Virus record (IMG/VR): IMGVR_UViG_3300036884_000265
Coordinates: 1-59,395 of that record
From: a virus
DNA length: 59,395 nucleotides
Strand: one strand, 5' to 3'
The notes under the pieces were generated by a model. The model made no database searches. It had not been told where the DNA came from and saw only the letters and a program-made list of their open reading frames with translations. Below are positions 1-9,232 of the stretch, in pieces; within the stretch, counting starts at the first letter, position 1; every line of letters starts with the position of its first letter. The translations under genes and the position numbers were made by a program.

Positions 1-104
1 TACTTGACATAAGTAAGAATCACCTTTATGTTCCCAGCCATATAAGCCCATTTTAAAAGGAATACCCTTACAAATAAAAACATCATCTCCCGGCTCACTT
101 CCCT
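1..104. repeat. Terminal redundancy, left copy (circular overlap)
   Basis: These 104 bases recur at 59292-59395. Positions 6-104 are identical and base 5 differs (T here, C at 59296). The ATP-grasp reading frame is continuous when the ends are joined, so this is a circular-assembly overlap or a short terminal redundancy rather than two biological genes. Confidence 0.9.
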
Positions 105-711
105 CAATAGACTTTTCAGTCATAAACTCACAAACATTTCTTGCAATACCTAAATCATGAGCAATTTGATCTAACTTACTTGCTGACTCAGCATATGAGT
201 TAACATAAAATGTCTCAAAAATTCCACGTTCTCCAACATTAGGTTTAACCCAGAACTTAGGATTATCCTTAGCAAGGGAACGCAAATTATCAATACCCTT
301 AATTAACTTCCATTTAGGAACAGCTAAGCCCCGTCTAATTAATGTCTTCTTAAATAATTCACGATCAACTTCAAGTTCAGCAATATCCTTATCTTTCTTA
401 ACTCCACCTGTTCCAAATACTGCACGACCTTGTCTTCTTAATTCACGTTGCTCAGAAACATCACCAACATCAGGAAATACGAATGTATCAACTGAGTCAA
501 GGTCATCCCAAAACTCCCAAATTCGTGTTAATCCAGGTAAGTCACGCCCAACATAACGCTTATTAGGACAGGGAAACGAGTCCATCCACGGTACATAATA
601 CTCAACAGTCCCAAAGCCTTCTTCATTTAATTCTGCACTTAAGGCCATAGCTACTGAAGTAAACATACCATAATCCCAGACCCTACATTTAAGTTTACTT
701 AAATCCTTCAT
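1..711 (-). CDS. ATP-grasp (PurD-like) carboxylate-amine ligase, N-terminal part, cut by window edge
   Basis: The frame is open from ATG 709-711 to base 1 (237 codons) and continues at 59291 to the stop at 58707, giving 431 aa. Segments typical of phage ATP-grasp proteins are visible: a pre-ATP-grasp region ending in VPKWKL, then PKFWVKPNVGERGIFE (nucleotide-binding region) and VCEFMTEKSIEGSEPGDDVF. The family joins a carboxylate to an amine through an acyl-phosphate. The substrate cannot be read here, and purine synthesis is unlikely because no other pur genes are present. The start overlaps the 91-aa gene's stop (ATGA), so translation is probably coupled. It lies between ejection-protein and fibre genes, so it may modify a virion component (inference). 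Confidence 0.75.
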   Translation of the reverse strand, partial: MKDLSKLKCRVWDYGMFTSVAMALSAELNEEGFGTVEYYVPWMDSFPCPNKRYVGRDLPGLTRIWEFWDDLDSVDTFVFPDVGDVSEQRELRRQGRAVFGTGGVKKDKDIAELEVDRELFKKTLIRRGLAVPKWKLIKGIDNLRSLAKDNPKFWVKPNVGERGIFETFYVNSYAESASKLDQIAHDLGIARNVCEFMTEKSIEGSEPGDDVFICKGIPFKMGLYGWEHKGDSYLCQV

Positions 712-983
712 TTTTTAATCACCGGCTTAGAAATAGCTTTTTCATATGATTTAGACTTAGGTCTTAAAACAACACACTGATAACCAAAGTAAATTGCTCG
801 TCCATGTCCACCTGAATCAGCATCAATTTTTGCATTACTTAAAAATTCTATATCCCAGTCCTTTTGTGCTTCCCTTATTTTAAGAGTTAAGCTTTGTGCT
901 GCAATCTCAGGACCACCTTCCTCATTACTTGCAACATAAAAAATATGATAGCCTTCAACCAATGCTAATTCTCGATTATCCAT
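708..983 (-). CDS. Hypothetical protein, 91 aa
   Basis: I do not recognise a family. The protein is small and soluble with a mixed alpha/beta look, a central Gly-rich patch (DSGGHGRAIYFGY) and a basic tail. AGGAGG lies seven bases before the ATG. It sits between the 1431-aa virion protein and the ATP-grasp gene and overlaps the latter by four bases, so it is co-transcribed with it and may be a partner or substrate (inference). Confidence 0.7.
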   Translation of the reverse strand: MDNRELALVEGYHIFYVASNEEGGPEIAAQSLTLKIREAQKDWDIEFLSNAKIDADSGGHGRAIYFGYQCVVLRPKSKSYEKAISKPVIKK

Positions 984-1008
984 CCTTTACCTCCTGATTT
1001 AAATTAAA

Positions 1009-1038
1009 TTAAACATCGTAATAATTACGCTAATCTTG
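1009..1038 (-). repeat. Dispersed palindromic element, copy 1
   Basis: The core CGTAATAATTACG is at 1017-1029. Read on the minus strand it has the AAGATTA flank on its 5' side and the TTTAA flank on its 3' side. It overlaps the TAG stop of the 1431-aa gene and precedes the ribosome site of the 91-aa gene. Confidence 0.9.
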
Positions 1039-4000
1039 ATCTTCAATTTCATTACCTTCACCTTGACTTACATACTTACCATGATCCCAAGTAGGCTGCT
1101 TAATTTTCCCACTTTCAATATCATCAATAAATTGTTTAGTTACAGGTGAAATCATATCTAAGTCATCAATTACATTTTTCTTAGCAAACCAAGCATAACG
1201 ATTTAAGTCAGTCATTGTCATCTTCTTAATTAAGTGTTCTTGGTCAGTTGCGGTCAACCTGTGAAATGACCTTATGTCACCAGGTAAATCAATTGTCCTT
1301 AAGAATGAAGTAACTCCTTCATCACTAATTTTTCCTGTCTCCTTAAGTTTATCTAATTCAGTTTCCGCCTCATCATCCTTTCCTTGTTGGTATAAACTTA
1401 TTATTTTAGATTTAGCATCACTAACCTTATTTCCTTCAAGTGGTTTAACACCGGCAAACCGTTTGCTCATTAAATTACTTATTTCATTCTGCATAGCTGT
1501 ATTTGTAATATATGCAGGAGCTAAGTTAAAACCAAGTGCAGTTGCAATGAATGATTTTTGACTTGACATTCCTGCTTGCTTCTCACGTTTATATGAGTCA
1601 AATGAAATTGGACTTAATGCAGTTTTACTAAGATATTTCATTACATCCCATACTTGTTTAATTGTTGGATCATCTGCATCTTTTATTTCCCTATGCTGAA
1701 AATCTTCATTCTTCCATACTGATAAAAGGGGAGAAATCATTGGATTCATTTTACCTGAAACAACTGAAGACATACCTCCAAGTAATCCATCTTTACTAAC
1801 ATTATAATAAACCGAAAATAAATCCCTTGTTGAGAATGGTGTGTTAAATCTTATTGGACTTCCATCAGCTTTTTTATCCCCTGTTCTTGGATAAAAATAA
1901 TCAAGTCCTTTAGGAAATTCCTGTGTCATTCCATATGTTATTAAACCGCCTATAATTGCTGAATTAAATGTATAAACTCCAGTGTATAACATTTTGCGGG
2001 TAATATCATCTCGTGTAACTTTTTCAAGTTTAGATAGCTTATTTATTAAAGACAATGTATCCTTAATTCCCCCACCAAGTTCACGAACATTTCCAAGGTT
2101 CCAACCCATTGATAAGGAAGATAAAATACCAGCTTCCTTAATTGATTTGCTCATGAATACACCTTTGTAAAATACTTCACCAAAACGGTTTTGAGCTGAA
2201 TCTCCAATTGCTCTTAACTCAATCCCTCGTTCATCTGCATTTTCATCCTTAAGTAATTCAGGTCTTCGTTCTAACAATAACTTAACTTCATGTAAATAAG
2301 ATCCTGTCTTAATTGCAGGGATATACATTTCAAATAAGGGTTTTTGCATGTAATCAAGCCCTGTAGGAATAACCTTTGTAGCCATTTTAACATACTTATC
2401 TTCTCTCCAAGCTTTTTTCCAAGCATCACTTGCCTTTGACTTCCATTCTTCAGACATTTTAGGAACAACACCACCTTCTTTTAAATACTGAATTGCCATT
2501 GCATCATCTGCTGATAAATTTGGAGTTGGTTTATCCCAAGCTTGCATTATTCTCCAACCCTCACCAAGTTCTTCCTTCTGATGCATCTGTAAAAAAGCCT
2601 TCCCAATATCCTTAAACATCTCACCAATTGTCCCACCACCTTTAATTCCATGTTCTAATGCCTGAGCAATTCTCGCTGAAGGGGAGATGGTAAGAACGTG
2701 AACCGCATGAAATAAATTTAAACTAAGTTTAACTGGAACAATTAAATTCTTAGCTTCAGAAACCTTTCTAAACATATTTCCCTTAAGTGAAGGATCACTC
2801 CATAATGATGGCTGAAGAATTGCATTATTTATTACTGGATAAATATCATTAGGTACTCCATATAAATTTCCATCAGGAGCATATAATTTAGTATATCCCT
2901 TTCTTGCCATATCAGCTTCCCATTTAGCAGCTAAATTACGCCCAATTAAATCATTGACAAAATTCATCTTAGTAATTGCAGCTTCAGCACTAAATTGTCG
3001 CATCAATTTAAGTTCTTCAGGATTGGTTGTCTTAAGCTCATATCCTGCCTTAATTGCATCTTTAAGCAAATCAATTTCTCTTTCCTTAGTAAATCTATCC
3101 TTACCCAAACTTGCAATTCTTGATTGAATAAATTCATCAACACCTTTAGGATCTTTAAAAATATGTGGGAAATAATCAGTACGATAACTATAATTTATTC
3201 CAGCTTTAGTTTCTCGTTTATAAATATCATCAAGACTTTCCCTATATTCTTTAGCTAATCCCTTAAGGTTAGCAGGAAGTTTCTCAGGTTCCTCAATTCC
3301 AAACATAAATTCTAAGTGTTTCTCCTTACCTTGCCTATCCCATTCATTTTTCCTTTCCTCAGATGCTTTCATAAGTTGGGCCTTAATATGTTCATCTCCA
3401 GTAATAGCCTTAATTAACATTGCACCAACTTTTCTTGCGTTTGCTGAAATTGATTCAGGTGAAAATAATCGTTTACTTAAATCACTTATCTCAGTTCCTG
3501 TTTTAGTTTTAAAGAACTTACCCATTGAATCACGAAATGAATTTAAGCCAATTGAGTAAACTGGTTCACCTTCATTTTCCTTCAATGTTTCAGGTTTAAC
3601 TTCCTTTTCCTTACCACTCCAATCCTTCTCCCTATGTTCCTTAAGTTTATCAGCAACATTCTCCCCAACCTTAACTTCAAAATTACCACCATTTTCCGGG
3701 TCAGTAATTGTATACATATCTAAGTCAGGCCATTTCTCTGCTTTAAGATTTAAGTCCTTAGCCTGATCAGTTATTGATTTTTCAGTTTCCTTTTTCCCTT
3801 CCCCGCTTGGTTCATTGCTATCGCCACTGCTTGCTTCTGATTCCTTCCCGACCTCACCAACTCCGCTATGTTCTCCGAGATCACCCGTTTTGACTTCCCC
3901 TTCTTCAGTGGCATTTTTACCTTCCTCAGGTTTTTTAACCTCGTCCTTATTTAATTTATCAAGAGCATCATTATAATCTTCAGAATGAAGTTCATAATCC

Positions 4001-5325
4001 TCACCAAGTTTCTTAACTAATTCTTCATGAACTTCAGGTTGTTGAGTTTTAATTAAATCCTTAGCTTCATCCCTATTAAGAACATTTCCATCTTCACCAA
4101 CAAATTTCTTATCATTTTCAGCAATATCCTTAGTATCAAGCTTATGTTCCTTAATAATATCAGGATGAGACTCACCTTCCTTTCCTGGAATTATTCCATT
4201 GTCAGTTTCAATAACCGGTTTAATAATCGGTTTAGTCTTATCAATTTCTTTAGCGATATCCTTAACAACTCCTGATTCACGATTCTCAAAATCTTCAATC
4301 ATTAAATCATACTTATCCATTTTACTTCTTCTTGCTTCTTCCTTAAGATTAAGTCCACTTTCATTTATTTTTGACTTCGGAAGTTTCTTACCATAGAAAT
4401 CATCAGCTCGTTTTTTAACAATTTCATCAGGTGCAGTACCTGTTTCCTTAGCTTCTTTAGCAACATCATTTATAAATTTAACCTTATTTTCACCACCTGA
4501 AATTTTACGGACAACATCTCCAAATATACCTCTTCCAACATCTGTCATTCCACCAGCAATCATACCCTCAACAACAAACTCACCAAGATCAATTGCATCT
4601 TTAGAAAGTCCTTCAGATTTAAGTAAATCAGAAATTCCCTTACCCTCTTGAAATTTATATGGTTCTTTTTGAATTTTAGATACAATTAAATTCTTAAGTT
4701 CATCAAGACCAAAAAATGTTCCAAGTACAGTAGCAGTACTAACTGGATTAGTTGCTAAACCTGCAGTAATACCAAGTTTCATTGCCGTTCCTGCTGCTTG
4801 TTTTAAAGTAGGTTTTCCACGCTCAATAACACCTTCTTGAATATCTTCAAAATTATGTAATACCTTAGTTGGAGATATTCTAGTTTGTTCAGACATACCA
4901 ACAGTCATTGCTGCTTTTTCAGGAGTAACATTTGGTGTGATTACTTTACTTTTTATATCTTGCCAAAGCGACTGCTTAGGTGTTGTAATTAAAGATTCAC
5001 CTGGAGGCATTAATTGTTTTGCTTTAGTTAAAATACCAGCATTTTTATCAATTTGCCTTGGTTGATTTGAAGGTAAAGCCTGAGCCTGAGTTTGCTTTTC
5101 CGGTTGTAGGAGGGGTGTTTGAGGGGCAGCAGGTTGCGGAACCGTATCCTTGTTATTTGTATTCTCAGACTCAGGTGAACTAAACAATCCTTTAAATTTT
5201 TCCCATGTAGACTTAGATTTCTCTTCAGGCTGATCTATCTTAATTTTATATGAAGTATCAGCAACAATAGGTTTAAAATCTGATGATTTATCTTCAGGTT
5301 GATCTATAGTAATATTATAAGCCAT
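1030..5325 (-). CDS. Giant internal virion (ejection) protein, polyvalent-protein-like, 1431 aa
   Basis: This is the largest gene of the virion operon and the last of the probable ejection set. The N-terminus holds two copies of an ITIDQPE/IKIDQPE motif (residues 4 and 29). A Pro/Gln-rich linker, a hydrophobic stretch near 190-215, a long acidic Glu/Lys-rich region (about 380-610) and a helical C-terminal half follow. The segment with [10 protein letters not shown] and the helices after it resemble regions seen in large polyvalent phage proteins that enter the cell with DNA. I see no lytic transglycosylase motif. ATG directly follows the upstream stop, so translation is coupled. Role inferred from size, order and the neighbouring ejection-like genes. 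Confidence 0.65.
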   Translation of the reverse strand: MAYNITIDQPEDKSSDFKPIVADTSYKIKIDQPEEKSKSTWEKFKGLFSSPESENTNNKDTVPQPAAPQTPLLQPEKQTQAQALPSNQPRQIDKNAGILTKAKQLMPPGESLITTPKQSLWQDIKSKVITPNVTPEKAAMTVGMSEQTRISPTKVLHNFEDIQEGVIERGKPTLKQAAGTAMKLGITAGLATNPVSTATVLGTFFGLDELKNLIVSKIQKEPYKFQEGKGISDLLKSEGLSKDAIDLGEFVVEGMIAGGMTDVGRGIFGDVVRKISGGENKVKFINDVAKEAKETGTAPDEIVKKRADDFYGKKLPKSKINESGLNLKEEARRSKMDKYDLMIEDFENRESGVVKDIAKEIDKTKPIIKPVIETDNGIIPGKEGESHPDIIKEHKLDTKDIAENDKKFVGEDGNVLNRDEAKDLIKTQQPEVHEELVKKLGEDYELHSEDYNDALDKLNKDEVKKPEEGKNATEEGEVKTGDLGEHSGVGEVGKESEASSGDSNEPSGEGKKETEKSITDQAKDLNLKAEKWPDLDMYTITDPENGGNFEVKVGENVADKLKEHREKDWSGKEKEVKPETLKENEGEPVYSIGLNSFRDSMGKFFKTKTGTEISDLSKRLFSPESISANARKVGAMLIKAITGDEHIKAQLMKASEERKNEWDRQGKEKHLEFMFGIEEPEKLPANLKGLAKEYRESLDDIYKRETKAGINYSYRTDYFPHIFKDPKGVDEFIQSRIASLGKDRFTKEREIDLLKDAIKAGYELKTTNPEELKLMRQFSAEAAITKMNFVNDLIGRNLAAKWEADMARKGYTKLYAPDGNLYGVPNDIYPVINNAILQPSLWSDPSLKGNMFRKVSEAKNLIVPVKLSLNLFHAVHVLTISPSARIAQALEHGIKGGGTIGEMFKDIGKAFLQMHQKEELGEGWRIMQAWDKPTPNLSADDAMAIQYLKEGGVVPKMSEEWKSKASDAWKKAWREDKYVKMATKVIPTGLDYMQKPLFEMYIPAIKTGSYLHEVKLLLERRPELLKDENADERGIELRAIGDSAQNRFGEVFYKGVFMSKSIKEAGILSSLSMGWNLGNVRELGGGIKDTLSLINKLSKLEKVTRDDITRKMLYTGVYTFNSAIIGGLITYGMTQEFPKGLDYFYPRTGDKKADGSPIRFNTPFSTRDLFSVYYNVSKDGLLGGMSSVVSGKMNPMISPLLSVWKNEDFQHREIKDADDPTIKQVWDVMKYLSKTALSPISFDSYKREKQAGMSSQKSFIATALGFNLAPAYITNTAMQNEISNLMSKRFAGVKPLEGNKVSDAKSKIISLYQQGKDDEAETELDKLKETGKISDEGVTSFLRTIDLPGDIRSFHRLTATDQEHLIKKMTMTDLNRYAWFAKKNVIDDLDMISPVTKQFIDDIESGKIKQPTWDHGKYVSQGEGNEIEDQD

Positions 5326-7263
5326 TTAGTTTTTAGCTCTCCATTGCCATTTTCCATCTGCATTTTTATATGTCTCAAACTTAGTACCATCATCTCCTAC
5401 TCCTGTCATACCTTCTTTAGGAGGATTTTTTTTATCCTTATTAAGTATATTAAGTGCACTTTGTATATCACTTTTAATTTTATCATCTTCCTTTTCAACT
5501 ATTGTCCTTGCTTCAGATGCACTCTTTCCTTTTTTAATTAAATCAGTTATTTTTTCTATTTTATTATTAATATCTTCAGAATTAGATTTCTTAATTGTTC
5601 CTCCAGATTTACTCATATCCTTTCTTATACTTTCTACCTTATCCAATTCAGACTTAATATCTTTTTCCTTCTTAGTATCTTCTCTATCCTTTTTATTTCC
5701 TGCAACTTCACTTCTTCTAAGTCTTACTTCCTCATCCCTTCGATCAGACTCCCTTGCTTTTTCTTTTCTATCCTCATCAGCCTTTTTTACCTTATCTTCT
5801 TCAGTTTCTTTTCCAATATCTAATTTTCGCTCACCTTGAGCTAACTTTCTTTCTCCTTGATTAAGTTTCATTGCTTCAAGTGGAGTTATTGTTCCTTTAG
5901 GTTCAATAATTGCTGACCAATCTTTCCAATCAATACCTTCAGGTTTTCGTGCTTGTAACCAATCAGTACGATCTTGAGGACTTAAACCTTTAGGAATACT
6001 TTTTAAAACTCCAACTATTTCCTTATCAACTATACTTTTCTGAATACGATTTGTATAATCAGCAGCAAACTTATAAGGATCAGACAATATCATTATTTTT
6101 TGAAGCGCAGCTAATGTTTTAGATGCTTGACTAACCTGAGCGTGCATTAACGCACCAGGAACTTGGGCAACAGGAGCATTAGGGTTAGCATCCCTTCCTA
6201 AGCTCAGTGGAGCATTATATGTTATCTCCTTTTGTCCCTTAGCTGAATACTTCTTAGTATCCTCATTCCACATTGGATCTGAATGAAGTGCTTGAGCATA
6301 TTGATCAGCATCTTGTTCATTATTAAATTTACCTAAATACTTACCTGATTTACGATACTCCTTAATTGCCTCTTCATCACTAAGCAACTTTCCAGTATTA
6401 CTAATCTTAGGAACTAAAACTTCCTTACCATCTTCCTCAAATGACATTGATAAAACTGTTGAAATTGAACCATCAGCATTTCTACGAACAGGACGATTAC
6501 TTAAATCAATATTACCAATTTCATTTCCATCCTTAGAAGTAATTTCATCATTAACGGTAAACTTGGGTTTATCATCTCCAATATGTTTAAATACCTGTCC
6601 ATCCTTAACTGGAGTTGTAACACCAAGAATAAATGAAATTTTAGGATTACTTGGATCATCATTATTAAATAAAACTGATGTAACTTTCTTCTTAACTCCA
6701 TCCTTTTCAGTTGTTAATCCAGTTTTATCTGACCCCTTATCAATTTGTTTTCCGTAAAATATATTAATATTCTTAATAAGATCCGGTGTATCATCCTCAC
6801 TAAGAATATGACGACCTTGAGGTAATTTACCTGCATTACTTTGCATAAAATTATTAAGATAATTAGCAGCTTCAGACTGCTCAGTAATTTTATTTGGGTC
6901 ATCTGTAACAAACGGAGAATGAACTGAGGCAGTTATAATTGCTTCCTTATGTTCTTCAGATGGTTCCCAATCCTTACCTTGTTTAGATGCTTCTTCACTT
7001 TCCCTAATTGCTTCAGTATACGGAACTATTTTTTGCATATCATATGCTGGCATATCTCCAAGTTGACCTTGTAGATTATCAAGTTGATCCATCATTTGTT
7101 TTTGATTATTCATTTTCATAGTCTCAGCTTGAATTTGTAAATCAGTTAACTGACGCTTTTGTTTGTTATCACTTATGCTATCAAGTGCACTTGAAAATGT
7201 TGCAAATGATTTAACTGCTGAACCTATTGGATCAGATAAATTACTACTTAACAATCTTGCCAT
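5326..7263 (-). CDS. Probable internal virion protein with NADGSIST-type domain, 645 aa
   Basis: Residues about 255-340 carry a domain I know from phage internal and transglycosylase-associated virion proteins: NRPVRRNADGSIST, then DGKEVLVP, EAIKEYRKSGKYLGKF and DQYAQALH. The N-terminal 100 residues are Gln/Met-rich helices. Residues about 470-600 are a highly charged coiled coil (Lys/Glu/Asp) with the repeat NQGERKLAQGERKL. It is followed by the 1431-aa gene without a gap and preceded by a Gly-zipper protein, an arrangement typical of ejection-protein operons. Exact function unknown. Confidence 0.6.
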   Translation of the reverse strand: MARLLSSNLSDPIGSAVKSFATFSSALDSISDNKQKRQLTDLQIQAETMKMNNQKQMMDQLDNLQGQLGDMPAYDMQKIVPYTEAIRESEEASKQGKDWEPSEEHKEAIITASVHSPFVTDDPNKITEQSEAANYLNNFMQSNAGKLPQGRHILSEDDTPDLIKNINIFYGKQIDKGSDKTGLTTEKDGVKKKVTSVLFNNDDPSNPKISFILGVTTPVKDGQVFKHIGDDKPKFTVNDEITSKDGNEIGNIDLSNRPVRRNADGSISTVLSMSFEEDGKEVLVPKISNTGKLLSDEEAIKEYRKSGKYLGKFNNEQDADQYAQALHSDPMWNEDTKKYSAKGQKEITYNAPLSLGRDANPNAPVAQVPGALMHAQVSQASKTLAALQKIMILSDPYKFAADYTNRIQKSIVDKEIVGVLKSIPKGLSPQDRTDWLQARKPEGIDWKDWSAIIEPKGTITPLEAMKLNQGERKLAQGERKLDIGKETEEDKVKKADEDRKEKARESDRRDEEVRLRRSEVAGNKKDREDTKKEKDIKSELDKVESIRKDMSKSGGTIKKSNSEDINNKIEKITDLIKKGKSASEARTIVEKEDDKIKSDIQSALNILNKDKKNPPKEGMTGVGDDGTKFETYKNADGKWQWRAKN

Positions 7264-7272
7264 AACATCTCC

Positions 7273-7572
7273 TTAAAAAAGGTCACTGAATAAATATCCA
7301 AGTCCAGCTCCTACAACCATACCAATTGGCCCTGCCCACGAACCTAATTCTGTTCCTAAAGCTGTACCACTCAACAAAGCTGAACTGGCCATATATCCAA
7401 CTGTTGCCCCAACCATTGTACCTTCAGTCTTTTGCTGAACATCTTGTACCTTTTTATTTGCTTTAAGTTCTGAATTAGCCTGATCAATTTGTTGTTGTTC
7501 AGCAGATTCTCTTACGAATCCAGATAATGCTTGATTTTTATAATTAATTCCTGTGCTTATTACACCAGCCAT
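7273..7572 (-). CDS. Glycine-zipper membrane-active virion protein, 99 aa
   Basis: The N-terminal half is polar and Gln-rich. Residues about 52-98 form small-residue hydrophobic segments (GATVGYMASS, GPIGMVVGAGLGYLF) in a Gly-zipper pattern. Such proteins insert in membranes. Between probable ejection proteins, a role in the channel that delivers DNA through the cell envelope is plausible (inference). Confidence 0.6.
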   Translation of the reverse strand: MAGVISTGINYKNQALSGFVRESAEQQQIDQANSELKANKKVQDVQQKTEGTMVGATVGYMASSALLSGTALGTELGSWAGPIGMVVGAGLGYLFSDLF

Positions 7573-7582
7573 AATTTACTCC

Positions 7583-8095
7583 TTATCCTGCTGTAGACGT
7601 ACCCTTCTGAATATTATAATTAGGAAGTGAACCAAGTAAAATTTGTTCATCCTGAATCCTTACATTCTCACGTGCTTGATTACTTGCTGATGCAACATTT
7701 TCAGCAGTATTTAAATTAACCATTCTGTTCATTGTATTTTGCTGACCTACGTTAGGAGTAAGTCCTTGAGACTTATTAGTTCTACTTAAAACACCTGACA
7801 TAGTATCTGAAGTTTGTTGTGCTGCTGTACTTGCTTTACTCACAGCAGTAGTTAATACTGAAGGATTATTAAATGATATTTCATTAAGCATTGATAATTC
7901 AATAGGCTTAAATGTAGATGCCCATTCATTATACTCAGCATTAAGTAAGTCAGCTGCTATTTGAGATGGAGATTCTGCTGGTGTAGGTTCAGCTGAAGAA
8001 TATGCTGAAGGACCTAAACCATTTCCAGAATTTACTACACCTGGAGAATCAACATCACCTGGATCTGCACCTGTATCAAATGTACCATACGGCAT
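7583..8095 (-). CDS. Probable internal virion protein, 170 aa
   Basis: A Ser/Thr/Ala/Asn-rich protein with helical middle and no signal peptide. NEWASTFKPIELSML (about residue 54) matches in position and pattern WNYYQSSYKPVVDKY in the next upstream gene, so the two look like diverged paralogues. The palindromic element copy 2 lies in the leader just upstream. Role inferred from operon order. Confidence 0.55.
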   Translation of the reverse strand: MPYGTFDTGADPGDVDSPGVVNSGNGLGPSAYSSAEPTPAESPSQIAADLLNAEYNEWASTFKPIELSMLNEISFNNPSVLTTAVSKASTAAQQTSDTMSGVLSRTNKSQGLTPNVGQQNTMNRMVNLNTAENVASASNQARENVRIQDEQILLGSLPNYNIQKGTSTAG

Positions 8096-8110
8096 CTTAA
8101 TTACCTCACT

Positions 8111-8142
8111 AAGATCATCGTAATTATTACGATATTTAAATT
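8111..8142 (+). repeat. Dispersed palindromic element, copy 2
   Basis: The core CGTAATTATTACG is at 8119-8131, with TAAGATCA upstream and ATATTTAA downstream on the plus strand. It fills most of the 45-bp gap between the 210-aa and 170-aa virion genes. Confidence 0.9.
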
Positions 8143-8773
8143 AACCATCATAACTCATTACAGGATCAGTTAAAAAATTACCTATAGTATTGGTAGTATT
8201 AGGATTAATTTGTCTTGTCTTTGGTGTTTGTGAATTACCAGCTTTCATTAACCCCGCTGCAGTTGCTCCTGCCATTGATCCATAAGCATTTTCAATTGCC
8301 GCATCAGTCTGTTGTTGAAGATCAATGTTTGAAATCTCAGCCGAAATTGATTGTCCTGCTAATTCAGTAATTCCTGCTCCAGCTGTTGTTTCTTGTCCTT
8401 GTCCAATATCAATAACATTTTTAAGTTCATTAAGTTTACGAGAACGCGCAGCACCCTGACCCTGCATTTGTGCCCCAGTCTCAGTTGTTGCTAACGTATT
8501 AAGCCTTTTTTCATTAACAACCGGATTAGAACTTGCATCCCCAGGTTTAATATTCTTAACTGCCTCAGCATTAATTTGACCCGCAATTTTCCTTCCTTCT
8601 TCATCTTGAGTTTCTGGATCAGCAGTTTTAGCAACATACTTATCTACAACTGGTTTATAAGATGATTGATAATAATTCCATAACTGAGAATTTATATTTT
8701 CTTGTGCTACCATATCAGCTGTAGGTGTTACAACAGCTTGTTCTGAACTACTTCCACTATCTCCACCACCCAT
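8141..8773 (-). CDS. Probable internal virion protein, 210 aa
   Basis: The N-terminus is Gly/Ser-rich (MGGGDSGSSSEQ). Long Ala/Gln/Thr-rich helices follow, and a Gly/Ala segment YGSMAGATAAGLM (about 170) could be membrane-active. It shares the W-x-(F/Y)KP motif with the 170-aa neighbour. No enzyme motif is visible. Position before the Gly-zipper and giant ejection genes suggests a virion core component. Confidence 0.55.
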   Translation of the reverse strand: MGGGDSGSSSEQAVVTPTADMVAQENINSQLWNYYQSSYKPVVDKYVAKTADPETQDEEGRKIAGQINAEAVKNIKPGDASSNPVVNEKRLNTLATTETGAQMQGQGAARSRKLNELKNVIDIGQGQETTAGAGITELAGQSISAEISNIDLQQQTDAAIENAYGSMAGATAAGLMKAGNSQTPKTRQINPNTTNTIGNFLTDPVMSYDG

Positions 8774-8778
8774 TTAAC

Positions 8779-9225
8779 TCACCTCACTTGCTTATAATAT
8801 CTAAATAAACCTTTATGATTAGTATTATCAAGTTGAAAGCCCATAACTGAAAACCAATTAAAATACTTACCATAATTAAATGGAGAATATGCTTCGATGA
8901 TCCCTCCAGATCGTTTAACTAAATCAGTTCCAAACTGAATTAAAAACCGTGTAAGTACTAAACCTATTTTCTCCCAAGCTCCCATAACGGTAATTAAGTT
9001 TACACACCATTTATTAAGTCCCTTAGATTCAAGAATAATCATAGCTTCAGGTTTCATTTCATTACCATAAAAAATTCCAGTAAATTCCTTATTAATATAC
9101 TTAATAAATTCATCCCTTGTTTCATCAATTGTTTTATTAAGCATACTTAATTCAAACATACTACTCAATGAAATATTGCTTAATATAAAATTAATATCCT
9201 CAACATTAAGCTTTCCAATTTTCAT
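8779..9225 (-). CDS. GNAT-like acetyltransferase-type protein, 148 aa
   Basis: Length and strand pattern fit a small GNAT fold: a N-terminal helix pair, central strands (GIFYGNEMKPEAMIILE), a helix after ITVMGAWEKIG and a C-terminal FNWFSVMGFQL segment like the last GNAT motif. The acetyl-CoA loop (Q/RxxGxG/A) is not clear, so activity is doubtful. Genes of this kind often precede ejection proteins in podovirus operons and are probably virion-associated. Confidence 0.5.
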   Translation of the reverse strand: MKIGKLNVEDINFILSNISLSSMFELSMLNKTIDETRDEFIKYINKEFTGIFYGNEMKPEAMIILESKGLNKWCVNLITVMGAWEKIGLVLTRFLIQFGTDLVKRSGGIIEAYSPFNYGKYFNWFSVMGFQLDNTNHKGLFRYYKQVR

Positions 9226-9232
9226 TCATCCC

